From positions 434,001-498,000 of the forward strand of contig CAKTUD010000001.1 of NCBI GenBank assembly GCA_934617425.1: DNA of 64,000 bases. The letters are read 5' to 3'. Position numbers and translations under genes: made by a program. The notes under the pieces were generated by a model. It ran no database searches, was not told the DNA's origin, and saw only the letters and a list, made by a program, of their open reading frames with translations. Source of the stretch: an uncultured Eggerthellaceae bacterium (GTDB taxonomy: Bacteria; Actinomycetota; Coriobacteriia; Coriobacteriales; Eggerthellaceae). Positions 8,585 to 16,619 of this stretch are shown here, piece by piece; positions within the stretch are counted from its first letter, which is position 1; each line of letters starts with the position of its first letter.

Positions 8585-9631
8585 ATGAGTTCATTGGAAA
8601 AGAAGGATCTGGACTGGGGCAATCTTAGTTTCGACTACATGCCCACCGACTACAGCTACGTTTGCAATTACAAAGACGGCGCATGGGATGAGGGCGGCCT
8701 TACCACCGATCATTCCATCCAGCTTTCCGAGTGCGCGGGCATCTTCCATTATTGCCAGGAAGTTTTCGAGGGTCTGAAGGCTTACACCACCGAAAACGGC
8801 GACATCGTTTGCTTCCGCCCCGATTTGAACGCTGCCCGTATGCACGACTCCGCGGAGCGCTTGTGCATGCCGCCGTTTCCCGAGGACAAATTCGTCGAGG
8901 CCGTTAAGCAGGTTGTCAAGGCGAATGCCGCGTGGGTTCCGCCGTTTGGCTCGGGCGCCACGCTCTACATCCGCCCGTTCATGATCGCCTCCGGTGTCGT
9001 CATCGGCGTGGCTCCTGCCCCCGAGTACCATTTCCATATCCTGGTCACGCCGGTCGGTCCGTACTTCAAGGGCGGCGACACGTCGGTCACGATGGGCATT
9101 TCCAAGTACGATCGCGCGGCGCCGCACGGCACCGGCAACATCAAAGCTGGCTTGAACTACGCAATGAGCATCAAGGCCGGCGTCGAGGCGCATGCGGCTG
9201 GTTACGCCGATAACCTCTACCTCGATTCCGAAAGCCGCACGTACGTCGAGGAAGCCGGCGGCGCGAACATCTTGTTCGTCGATAAGGCGGGCAACCTCGT
9301 TGTGCCGCAGTCGCACACGAACTCCATCCTTCCCTCGGTCACGCGTCGGTCGTTGGTTACCGTTGCGAAGGACATGCTGGGCATGAACGTGGTGGAGCGT
9401 CCGGTGAAGTTCGAGGAGGTTCTCAACGGCGATTTCGTCGAGTGCGGCATGTGCGGTACCGCTGCCGTTATCAGCCCGGTTGGTCATATCGAGGGCGAAG
9501 GCGTCGATGTCACGTTCCCGGATTGCGCCGAAACCTCCGGTCCTGTCATGAAGAAGTTGCGCAGCACCCTTACCGCCATCCAGAGCGGCAAGATCGAAGG
9601 TCCCGAGGGTTGGGTTGTGAAGATCTGCTAA
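8585..9631 (+). CDS. ilvE: branched-chain amino acid aminotransferase
   Basis: 348 residues, class IV PLP-dependent transaminase. Recognisable segments are the N-terminal ECAGIFHYCQEVFEGLKAY, the catalytic lysine Lys187 in GTGNIKAGLNYAMS, and the C-terminal VECGMCGTAAVISPVG. It interconverts Val, Leu and Ile with their 2-oxo acids using 2-oxoglutarate/glutamate. The ATG at 8585 overlaps the nearest GGAG (8581-8584). A TTG at 8594 (protein MEKKDLDW) has ideal 9-base spacing from the same GGAG and may be the real start. A small dyad CCTATCG/CGATAGG lies at 8541-8559 in the leader; its role is unknown. Monocistronic by position. Confidence 0.93.
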   Translation: MSSLEKKDLDWGNLSFDYMPTDYSYVCNYKDGAWDEGGLTTDHSIQLSECAGIFHYCQEVFEGLKAYTTENGDIVCFRPDLNAARMHDSAERLCMPPFPEDKFVEAVKQVVKANAAWVPPFGSGATLYIRPFMIASGVVIGVAPAPEYHFHILVTPVGPYFKGGDTSVTMGISKYDRAAPHGTGNIKAGLNYAMSIKAGVEAHAAGYADNLYLDSESRTYVEEAGGANILFVDKAGNLVVPQSHTNSILPSVTRRSLVTVAKDMLGMNVVERPVKFEEVLNGDFVECGMCGTAAVISPVGHIEGEGVDVTFPDCAETSGPVMKKLRSTLTAIQSGKIEGPEGWVVKIC

Positions 9632-9729
9632 GGCATTTGGGCAAACCGCATTCGCGCTGAGAATCGTGCGCAGGGGCGTCGGGTCAAACGGCCGGGCGAA
9701 TCTGCGCACGTTGTTATAAGGATTAACGT

Positions 9730-10467
9730 ATGGGCAACGACAACGGCTCTGCTCGCCGCAACCCACCTTTTGAGAAGCTGGTCTTCACGCTGGTGCAAAA
9801 CCGTCTTGGGCGCAAGCTTTTCCGCATGAAGCTTACGCCCGAAGGGTATGAGCTTCACGTCGAGCGCGGCAGCTCTTCGAACCCCACTGCGCAGTTTACG
9901 CGCGTGGTGCCGCAGGAGACGGCGCAAAAGCTCAAAGACGCCCTTGACGTTGCAGGGGTGTTTTCGTGGAATGAGCAATACGGCGACGCCACGGCTCCCG
10001 GCACGATGCGCTGGTCGCTCAACACCGTCTTCAAGGAGGGCGTGTTCAGCGTTGCGTCGAAGGGTGCAAGCGATGTGCCGGCGAATTTCGATGCGCTGCT
10101 CAACGAGCTCTATCGGCTCGATTTCCCGCGTCCGGAAGGCGATTCGGCGCCAACTTGGAGCGCTATTCCTTCGTCCGGAGCTGCCAGCCAGGCGATTTCG
10201 GACGCTATGCGGCAAGCGGGCATCGATTTTTCGTCTTTGCCGGCGGGTATGGGCGATGCGCTTTCCGATATGTTGGGGAACCTCAAGTCGGCGGATGCCC
10301 TCGATGCTCTTTCGGCTATACGTCGCAATCCGCAAGAGATTCAGCAGCGCATGAAAGATGAGTTTGCCCACATGAGCCCCGATGAGCAAAATCAGCTGCT
10401 CGATGCCCTTTCCCAAACAGGAATGGCCTCTCGCGCTTGGTGGGAGCGCTTTTTTCGCGGGTTGTAG
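9730..10467 (+). CDS. hypothetical protein
   Basis: 245 residues, soluble, no signal peptide or membrane helix. The first 130 residues look like a compact alpha/beta domain (FEKLVFTLVQNRLGRKLFR near the start). A Ser/Pro/Ala linker follows, then a helical C-terminal part (around residues 155-245, with repeated LSD/LSAI/LLDAL helices). I do not recognise a family. AAGGATT lies 7 bases before the ATG. It sits between ilvE and the DtxR-like gene, with about 100 bp on each side, so it may be transcribed on its own. The C-terminal helical repeats hint at a protein-protein interaction module, which is only inference. Confidence 0.75.
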   Translation: MGNDNGSARRNPPFEKLVFTLVQNRLGRKLFRMKLTPEGYELHVERGSSSNPTAQFTRVVPQETAQKLKDALDVAGVFSWNEQYGDATAPGTMRWSLNTVFKEGVFSVASKGASDVPANFDALLNELYRLDFPRPEGDSAPTWSAIPSSGAASQAISDAMRQAGIDFSSLPAGMGDALSDMLGNLKSADALDALSAIRRNPQEIQQRMKDEFAHMSPDEQNQLLDALSQTGMASRAWWERFFRGL

Positions 10468-10602
10468 TTAAGGAATGTTACAATTAACCGATTGATGCGT
10501 AAGCGTCGATGCTGCCGTTTGGGAAGAGCGGCGTATTGTGGCGTCGCCTGCGTCTTGCTTAGGTGCGGCGGTTGTCGATGATTTGGGAGAAAAGGAAGAG
10601 CG

Positions 10603-10986
10603 ATGGCTACCAGCAGCGAAGAAGATTACCTGCGCGCCATTTACGAGTTGGACAGCGGCACGGGTATGGTGCGTTCCGTCGATGTTGCCTCTGCGCTCGG
10701 CGTAAGCAAGCCAAGCGTCAACAAGGCGTTGGCTGTTCTGGAGGAAGAAGGGCATATTTCGCGTTTGCGCTACGGCCCCATTCAGCTTACCCACAAGGGC
10801 AAAATCAACGGCAAGCGCTTACGCGACCGTTATCTGGCGGTTCAGGCGTTTTTGGTCGAGAAGTTGGGAATCGATCCCGAAACCGCAGCCGAAGAAGCTC
10901 ACAAAATGGAGCATGCTCTTTCGAAAGACACCGTCACTAAGCTCAAGGAGTTCATGGACGCCGAGAGCGATACCCAGGCTAAGTAG
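10603..10986 (+). CDS. DtxR/MntR-family metal-dependent repressor, short form
   Basis: 127 residues. The N-terminal winged helix-turn-helix has EDYLRAIYEL at the start and VASALGVSKPSVNKALAVL as the recognition region, as in DtxR/MntR proteins. A dimerisation helix set with EEAHKMEHALS follows; the Glu/His pattern there matches the metal-site region of the MntR class. There is no C-terminal FeoA/SH3 domain, so it resembles MntR or the short iron regulators. The start has GGGAG and AAGG upstream (10587-10598). No metal transporter is adjacent, so its targets must lie elsewhere. Followed by a strong terminator at 11092. Confidence 0.9.
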   Translation: MATSSEEDYLRAIYELDSGTGMVRSVDVASALGVSKPSVNKALAVLEEEGHISRLRYGPIQLTHKGKINGKRLRDRYLAVQAFLVEKLGIDPETAAEEAHKMEHALSKDTVTKLKEFMDAESDTQAK

Positions 10987-11091
10987 TTTCATGCGGTCGA
11001 GCGGCGGCGTTTATTGCGGCTGGCGCAAGGCTGGCAGCTGTCAAGCGTCGCCGTTCTTGATCGTGCCCTATCGGTTTGATTTCGATAGCTC

Positions 11092-11119
11092 GCAACGCCT
11101 TCGGGCGTTGCTTTTTTTT
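11092..11119 (+). terminator. strong intrinsic terminator
   Basis: Perfect 8-bp stem GCAACGCC/GGCGTTGC with a TTCG tetraloop, then eight T residues. It closes the DtxR-like transcript and separates it from the Nudix gene that starts 23 bases later. Confidence 0.95.
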
Positions 11120-11141
11120 ATTCAAGGGGTGAAGGTCCGCG

Positions 11142-11960
11142 ATGACCAATCTGCGCGACACAAACGGCTTGACCGAAGAGGAATTTCTTGCGGAATACAA
11201 ACAGAAGGATTATCTCAAGCCTTCTCTGACGGCAGATATCGCGGTTTTCCGCGCGCGCGAAAGCTACACTCTTCCGGGCGAGCGAGAAGCTTTGTGGCCG
11301 ATGTCTTCGGATGGCGAACCTGTTCAGGTCGGTTGGGATCTGCTGCTCATTCGCAGGGGTGGACATCCTTATTTGGGGCAGTGGGCCTTGCCGGGCGGGT
11401 TCGTCGAGCCAGGCGAGAGCTGCACCGACGCAGCTTATCGCGAGCTTTTTGAGGAAACGGGTTTGAGTGACGTGCCGCTTGAGCAATTTGGCCTGTACAG
11501 CACCCCGGGGCGCGATCCGCGCGCTTGGACGGTTTCCGGGGCGTATCTTGGGACGGTTCCTTCCGGCTGCCATGCGCAGGCTGGCGACGATGCAGCCGAT
11601 GCACGATGGTTCAGCCTGACCTTGAGACAAGCGGAGGAGGAGTCGTCGGGGACAGCGCCGTCGAAAGAAACGCCGCTGGGAGCCGCCTCGACGTTTCTTC
11701 TAACGCTGCGCCCAAGCGGCGATGGCTCGGAGGCCGAGGTGCGAGTGGAAAGTGCCGGTTGTTCGGAAAACGCCGGATGCAACGAGCCCGGGTGTGATGG
11801 GAAACCGCGCCTTTTCGTCAAATTTTCTCTGATGGCGCAGCGTTTCTCGGCTCCGCGAGCCAAAGTTCTGGCAAACGAGGGCTTTGCCTTTGACCACGCC
11901 GAGATGGTGGTGGATGCTTTTTTGCGCCTACAGGTACTGGGCGAAGGTGTTCACGAATAA
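11142..11960 (+). CDS. Nudix hydrolase
   Basis: 272 residues. The Nudix box is complete near residues 86-108: GGFVEPGE followed by the REL-x-EE-x-G part (YRELFEETGL), which places the Mg2+-binding glutamates. The N-terminal segment (VGWDLLLIRRGGHPYLGQWALPGG) resembles ADP-ribose pyrophosphatase and NrtR-type Nudix domains. The C-terminal 100 residues contain a Cys/Gly/Ser-rich insertion (roughly residues 195-225) and no clear DNA-binding domain, so I do not call it NrtR. It probably hydrolyses a nucleoside diphosphate derivative in the cytoplasm. The start has GGGG and GAAGG upstream. The 3' end overlaps the convergent LysR gene by 33 bp. Confidence 0.88.
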   Translation: MTNLRDTNGLTEEEFLAEYKQKDYLKPSLTADIAVFRARESYTLPGEREALWPMSSDGEPVQVGWDLLLIRRGGHPYLGQWALPGGFVEPGESCTDAAYRELFEETGLSDVPLEQFGLYSTPGRDPRAWTVSGAYLGTVPSGCHAQAGDDAADARWFSLTLRQAEEESSGTAPSKETPLGAASTFLLTLRPSGDGSEAEVRVESAGCSENAGCNEPGCDGKPRLFVKFSLMAQRFSAPRAKVLANEGFAFDHAEMVVDAFLRLQVLGEGVHE

Positions 11961-12836
11961 CGAGGTTATCTGCCGCGTCTGTCGTGGCATGTCCTTGTTT
12001 ATGGCAACGAACGCGGTAAGGGTGGCGCTTTTGTCGCTTATCGGAATGTGCCTGAAATCTTCGAACACGTTGTATTTCACATAGGGTGGGAAACTGTACA
12101 TGATCGCATGGTCGCGGTTCAGCAAGTTCTCGCAAAGCGTCGCGTTGTTGGTTGAAAGGCATACGTTGATGTCGCCCGCTAGCTTTGAAAGAGCATGCAC
12201 GCCGACGGTGCCGCCAACTTCGAACACGATCAGGGGATACTGCGCAAGCGTATTCACAGAAATCGATTTTTGGCTGGCGAGCGGATGGCGTGGCGATACG
12301 GCGATGTAAATCGGATAGGTTTTAAGCTCGATGAGCTCCACGTTTTCGGGAATGCTTTGGAAGAATTCCGTAATCAGCTTGGACACCAAGAGGATGCCGC
12401 AGGTGTTTTTGTCGTTAACGACCTGTTCGATGGCGTCATCGCGGTATTTCTCCGATGTGAACAGCGAGATGTTGGGGTATTTCGAGCAAAAATCTGTGAA
12501 AGCGTAAGGCAGCACTGAAAGATTCAGCATGGGGGAGAGCCCCAGGTTCAGCGAGCCATGCATATGGTTGTTCACGTTCTCGGTGCCGGAAAGCTCGGCG
12601 CGAAGCAAATCGATGCGATTGAGGATATCCTGCGCGGCAACAAGCGCCTTGCGGCCTTTATCGGTGAGTCGCACGCCTTTGGCGCTGCTTTCGATCAGCT
12701 GGCAGCCAAGTTCTTGCTCGAGGCTTTGGATGGAGTTCGAGAGGGCCTGCCGCGAAGTGTGGATATTTCTCGCGGCGACGCTCATCGAGCTGCATTTTGC
12801 GATTTCGACCAAGTCGGATAGCTGTTTAACGCGCAT
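11928..12836 (-). CDS. LysR-type regulator of the TRAP / glycyl radical enzyme operon
   Basis: 302 residues with the standard LysR layout: winged helix at 1-60 (MRVKQLSDLVEIAKCSSMSV, then RQALSNSIQSLEQELG) and an effector domain. AAGGGAG lies 5 bases before the ATG on the minus strand. It is divergent from the operon starting at 13251 and separated from it by 414 bp that contain repeated palindromic GCTATAGC boxes and a strong dyad, so control of that operon is the natural inference. The effector would then be the imported anion or a catabolite. Its 3' end overlaps the Nudix gene by 33 bp in convergent orientation. Confidence 0.93.
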   Translation of the reverse strand: MRVKQLSDLVEIAKCSSMSVAARNIHTSRQALSNSIQSLEQELGCQLIESSAKGVRLTDKGRKALVAAQDILNRIDLLRAELSGTENVNNHMHGSLNLGLSPMLNLSVLPYAFTDFCSKYPNISLFTSEKYRDDAIEQVVNDKNTCGILLVSKLITEFFQSIPENVELIELKTYPIYIAVSPRHPLASQKSISVNTLAQYPLIVFEVGGTVGVHALSKLAGDINVCLSTNNATLCENLLNRDHAIMYSFPPYVKYNVFEDFRHIPISDKSATLTAFVAINKDMPRQTRQITSLFVNTFAQYL

Positions 12837-13250
12837 GGTGCTCCCTTGCCATCAAACGGATAACCAATCGAACTGAATTAAATATAGTAGCTTGCTCGCG
12901 CATATAGTGGGAATTTTCAAGCTCGAAACACGCGTCTTGCGTCGTCGAGACGTTCGAATCTGCGCTATAGCTGCAATTTTTTGTTGCAGCGCGCGAACAG
13001 CCGTAATCATTAATACACGCTATAGCAGCATTAATAAAAGCTATGTAACTAAAATTTGATTCAGAGTTCATGGATCCTGAATGAAGTTGCGCGACAGTGG
13101 CGAATCGGGGCGACGGAAAACGCGCTTGGTTCGACATCGTCGTCTGACCAACGTTTGCAAAGTAGGCAAGCTTTCGTGGCGGTGTCTGGATTGCGCCATG
13201 CTCGCAACGGGCGCACCGTGAAAGCGCTGTTTGGGCAGAGGAGTGAACTG
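12837..13250. promoter_or_regulatory. LysR-TRAP divergent control region
   Basis: This 414-bp gap has no credible gene. It contains GCTATAGC at 12964-12971 and again at 13019-13026 (55 bp apart), and a related GCTATG near 13040. A dyad GCTGCAA (12970-12976) / TTGCAGC (12984-12990) encloses TTTTTTG. ATTAATA is repeated on either side of the second box. A looser dyad ATTCAG/CTGAAT lies near 13060-13082. I could not assign a convincing -35/-10 pair. The ribosome-binding site of the TRAP gene, AGAGGAG, is at 13237-13243. Confidence 0.6.
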
Positions 13251-14333
13251 ATGAGTGCCAGAAGCATTTCGCGCAGAGGATTTCTGAAGACCTGCGCAAT
13301 CACGGGCGCTGCCGCTATGTTCGCGGCTACGGCGCCAGGCTGTAGCGCTTCGAGCTCCAGCAAAGTAAAGGTGCTGCGTTTGGCTAACCCCATGGCCACA
13401 GGCGACAACATCACCTTGGGCTACGACAAGTTGGCTGAGCTCGTCGAGGAAAAATCCGGCGGCGCCTTGCGTATCGATCATTATGCGAATGCGGTGTTGG
13501 GTTCGGACCGCGTCACCACCGAAGCCGTTCAGGAGGGCACACTTGACATGGCAAGTTGCTCGAGCCCCAACTTCTCGGGCTTCATCCCCGAGTTCGGCGC
13601 ATTCGACCTTCCCTACGTTACCGACAAGCAGTACCAGCAAAATCTCTACGATGCCATCGATTACGGCGACCTTGGGCAATATTATGACGAGGTGACCAGC
13701 GCTCGCGGCCTCAAGCTGCTTATGTACACCGAATATGGCTATCGCAATTTCGCCATGGCGAAAAAACAGATACGCAGCGTCGCCGATATGGATGGCAGCA
13801 AGATCCGCACCACCGATTCGAAGGTGGAGGTTGCGGTGGTTCGCGCGCTTGGCGGGCAGGCCATGCCGGTTTCTTGGGGCGAGACTTTCACGGCTCTTTC
13901 GCAGGGTACCGTCGATGGCGAGGGAAATACCTGGTCGTTGCTGCTTTCTGCAAAACACAACGAGGCGTTGAAGTACGGTATCGAATCGCGCCACAACTAT
14001 TCGATGCATATCCTGACCATGGGCATCGACACCTGGAACAAGCTTTCCTCCGATGAGCAGCAGGTGCTTTCCGAGGCGTGCCACGAGGCGTTGGTGTGGC
14101 AGCGGGCCGTTTGCTTTGAGAACGAAGCAAACAACAAAAAGGCGATGATCGCGGCGGGCACCGATATCTACGACCCCACGGAAAGCGAGCTTCAGGCGTT
14201 TAAAGACGCAACGGCGCCGGTGTGGGACAGCTTTGTGAATAAGACCATCCCGCAGAAATGCGTCGATATGATCCAGGCCACGCAAAGCGACGGCTATAAG
14301 ATGCTTGGCGCATCGGAGGAGGCGAGCAAGTGA
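13251..14333 (+). CDS. TRAP transporter substrate-binding lipoprotein (DctP family)
   Basis: 360 residues. The N-terminus has SRRGFLKTCAITGAAAM, a twin-arginine-like and lipoprotein signal with lipobox ending at Cys31 (TAPGC). The mature protein shows DctP features: YGYRNFAMAKK, Arg186 in GSKIRTTDS (position of the conserved anion-binding arginine) and GETFTALSQGTVDGEGN. It captures an anionic substrate (carboxylate or sulfonate) outside the membrane and hands it to the DctQM protein encoded next. I start at the ATG 13251, which has AGAGGAG 7 bases upstream and gives a clean signal peptide, rather than at the earlier in-frame codon at 13056. The stop overlaps the next gene's start (TGATG). 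Confidence 0.93.
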   Translation: MSARSISRRGFLKTCAITGAAAMFAATAPGCSASSSSKVKVLRLANPMATGDNITLGYDKLAELVEEKSGGALRIDHYANAVLGSDRVTTEAVQEGTLDMASCSSPNFSGFIPEFGAFDLPYVTDKQYQQNLYDAIDYGDLGQYYDEVTSARGLKLLMYTEYGYRNFAMAKKQIRSVADMDGSKIRTTDSKVEVAVVRALGGQAMPVSWGETFTALSQGTVDGEGNTWSLLLSAKHNEALKYGIESRHNYSMHILTMGIDTWNKLSSDEQQVLSEACHEALVWQRAVCFENEANNKKAMIAAGTDIYDPTESELQAFKDATAPVWDSFVNKTIPQKCVDMIQATQSDGYKMLGASEEASK

Positions 14334-16366
14334 TGAGCGCAAAAGAAACCAAAGACCCTCGGGAAGCGCGTGAAGCGAGTGGGCAAGCGCGCGAAGCGTA
14401 CGATGCTCAGTCGATGGAAACTCCCGATATCATGGGGATTATCGATCAGGAGCACTGCACGCTTTGCCTTGACGACCAGATCCTTTCGGTGAATCAAGGC
14501 GACGCTAACGCTATAAAGCCGGCGAGCACCATATTCAAGTGGCTCGATTACAACATCGAGAAAGTTATCTGCTCGGTGCTGGTGGTGGTTCTGATCGCGT
14601 TGCTGTCTTACGAATCGATCGGCCGCTATGTAGCTGTGTCGCTGCTGCATTTGAATCCCGATCTTTCGTGGACCGAAGAACTTGCCCGTGCGGTTTTTAT
14701 TTGGCTTACGTATCTTGCCGTGCCGCTGAGCATTCGCAATCGCGACCTTATCCGTGTCGATGCGGTGGTGGCAAAGCTTCCCCAGGTATGGCAAAAGCGC
14801 GTATGGGCCGCTGCTGATCTGTTCTTCTTCATTCTGGGTGCGGCCATTTTCTTCTATGGTACGAAACACATCAACACATTGATGACATTCCCGCAGACCA
14901 CGCCCGCCATGGGGATTTCCTACGCCACGTTCTATCTGATCTTGCCTATCGGGTTCGCGTTGATTTTGATCAGGCTCGTGCAGGACATGAAAGCGCTGGC
15001 TAAAGAGTCGTCGGTTAAGGACATCTTTATCGGCTTTGGCTTGGGCGTCGTCATCTTGCTGCCGGTTTTGCTCAAGCTTCAGCTCGGCTCGATCGTCTAC
15101 CTGTTCGGCTATTTTGTGATTACGCTGGTTATGGGCGTCCCCATCGCCATTTGCCTGGGTTTTTCGGCTTTGGTGACAATGTATGCTTCGGCGACGCTTC
15201 CTATCTCCTATATCGCCACGCAGGCGTATACCGCTATCGATAGCGTCACCATCATCTGCATACCGTTGTTTGTTGCGGCGGGTGTGTTCATGGGCGAGGG
15301 TGGCTTGTCTAAGCGCCTACTTACCATGTGCGATGCCTGGCTTGGCCGCTTGCCCGGAGGCTTCGGCATGGCAACCGTTTTGTGCTGCATGCTATTTGCG
15401 GCCATGTCGGGTTCGGGTCCTGCGACGGTTGCAGCCATCGGCACGCTTACTATTCCCGCCATGATCGAGCGTGGCTACGATAAGCATTTCTCGGTTGCGT
15501 TGGTTGCGGCGGCAGGCACCATAGGCGTGCTTATCCCGCCATCAAACCCGTTTGTGGTCTACGGTGTGTCCTCTGCTACTTCGATAACCAAACTGTTCGA
15601 AGCTGGCATCACTTCCGGCGTGCTGGTAGGCCTGGCGCTTATGGCATTTACCTTCTACAAGGCGAAGAAGAACGGCTGGCATGGCGAACGCCACGAAAAC
15701 CACTGGCAGCTGGTGGGAAAGACCACTTGGCAGGCAAAGTGGGCGCTGATCGTCATCGTCATCATCTTGGGCGGCATCTATTCGGGTCTGTGCACGCCGA
15801 CCGAGGCCGCTGCCTTAGCCGCTTTGTACAGCCTTTTGGTGGGCGTGTTCGGCTACAAGGGCATTACCAAAAAGAACATCGTTCCGGTGCTGGTCGATTC
15901 GGCAAACAGTTCGTGCATCATCATCTTGCTGATGGCTATGGCGACGATTTTCGGCAACATCATGACGCTCGAGAACATCCCGAACATGGTGGCGCAGGCC
16001 ATCCTCGGCGTGAGCGACAACATGTATGTGATCTTGCTCGTCATTAACATCATGCTTCTCATCGTTGGCATGTTCATGGAGGCGCTGGCGGCGATCGTCA
16101 TCCTTACCCCGCTGCTTTTGCCCATTGTCGTGTCGCTTGGCGTCGATCCGGTCCACTTTGGTGTCGTCATGGTGCTGAACTTGGCCATTGGCATGATCAC
16201 TCCGCCTGTTGGCATCAATCTGTTTGTCGGCAGCAGCGTATCGAAGCTGCGACTCGAGAACATCGTCAAGGCGGTCTTGCCGATGCTTGCGCTCACGATA
16301 ATCGTTTTGCTGTTGATCACCTATATCCCGTCGCTGTCGTTGTGGCTGCCCAATCTTCTTAATTGA
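14333..16366 (+). CDS. TRAP transporter fused DctQM permease
   Basis: 677 residues. A hydrophilic N-terminal extension of about 65 residues (with DQEHCTLCLDDQ) precedes a four-helix DctQ domain (residues about 70-225, with LSWTEELARAVFIWL and IRNRDLIRVDAV). The rest, about 230-677, is the twelve-helix DctM transport domain (for example GSGPATVAAIGTLTIPAM and GMITPPVGINLFVG). Sodium-driven uptake of the ligand captured by the DctP protein is the expected role. Fusion of the Q and M subunits is known in the family; the cysteine-containing N-terminal tail is not typical. A GTG at 14330 is an alternative start; both share AGGAGG at 14317-14322. Translation is coupled to DctP by the TGATG overlap. 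Confidence 0.93.
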   Translation: MSAKETKDPREAREASGQAREAYDAQSMETPDIMGIIDQEHCTLCLDDQILSVNQGDANAIKPASTIFKWLDYNIEKVICSVLVVVLIALLSYESIGRYVAVSLLHLNPDLSWTEELARAVFIWLTYLAVPLSIRNRDLIRVDAVVAKLPQVWQKRVWAAADLFFFILGAAIFFYGTKHINTLMTFPQTTPAMGISYATFYLILPIGFALILIRLVQDMKALAKESSVKDIFIGFGLGVVILLPVLLKLQLGSIVYLFGYFVITLVMGVPIAICLGFSALVTMYASATLPISYIATQAYTAIDSVTIICIPLFVAAGVFMGEGGLSKRLLTMCDAWLGRLPGGFGMATVLCCMLFAAMSGSGPATVAAIGTLTIPAMIERGYDKHFSVALVAAAGTIGVLIPPSNPFVVYGVSSATSITKLFEAGITSGVLVGLALMAFTFYKAKKNGWHGERHENHWQLVGKTTWQAKWALIVIVIILGGIYSGLCTPTEAAALAALYSLLVGVFGYKGITKKNIVPVLVDSANSSCIIILLMAMATIFGNIMTLENIPNMVAQAILGVSDNMYVILLVINIMLLIVGMFMEALAAIVILTPLLLPIVVSLGVDPVHFGVVMVLNLAIGMITPPVGINLFVGSSVSKLRLENIVKAVLPMLALTIIVLLLITYIPSLSLWLPNLLN

Positions 16367-16619
16367 TTGCGCCGTCGGCGTGGCCTGCACGGTATGCGTT
16401 TTTTGCAAGTGCAGGGTGGGTATGCATATACAAGTTGCAGGGTGCCCGCGCCTGCAAAGTTATAGGTTTATCTGATGCAGATATCGGCAAACCTTATGGC
16501 TATAGTCAAAGCTAAGCAAGTTCCAAATGATTTTCCCGGGGCGCAGGAACCGCGGCCGGCGTCCCGCAAACCAGATCCGTTCGTGTAAAGCATTCCAACA
16601 TCAGAAAGGGTGAATTCCC
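16367..16619 (+). promoter_or_regulatory. leader of the glycyl radical enzyme gene with repeats and dyads
   Basis: Within 253 bp there is a near-direct repeat, CAAGTGCAGGGTG (16406-16418) and CAAGTTGCAGGGTG (16431-16444), spaced 25 bp. A nested dyad has AGGTTT (16464-16469) / AAACCT (16489-16494) enclosing ATCTG-ATG-CAGAT (16470-16482). GCTATAG at 16499-16505 matches the boxes in the TRAP control region. This suggests a second, regulated promoter or a transcript-processing site in front of the lyase gene. TATAGT at 16501-16506 could be a -10, but I see no matching -35. Confidence 0.5.

Noticed and set aside
12944..12956. GTTCGAATC resembling a tRNA T-loop
   Set aside because: No matching acceptor, D or anticodon stems around it; it lies in the LysR-TRAP control region.
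13056..13250. Longer TRAP binding protein starting at 13056
   Set aside because: The extension would bury the signal peptide; the ATG at 13251 has an ideal ribosome-binding site.
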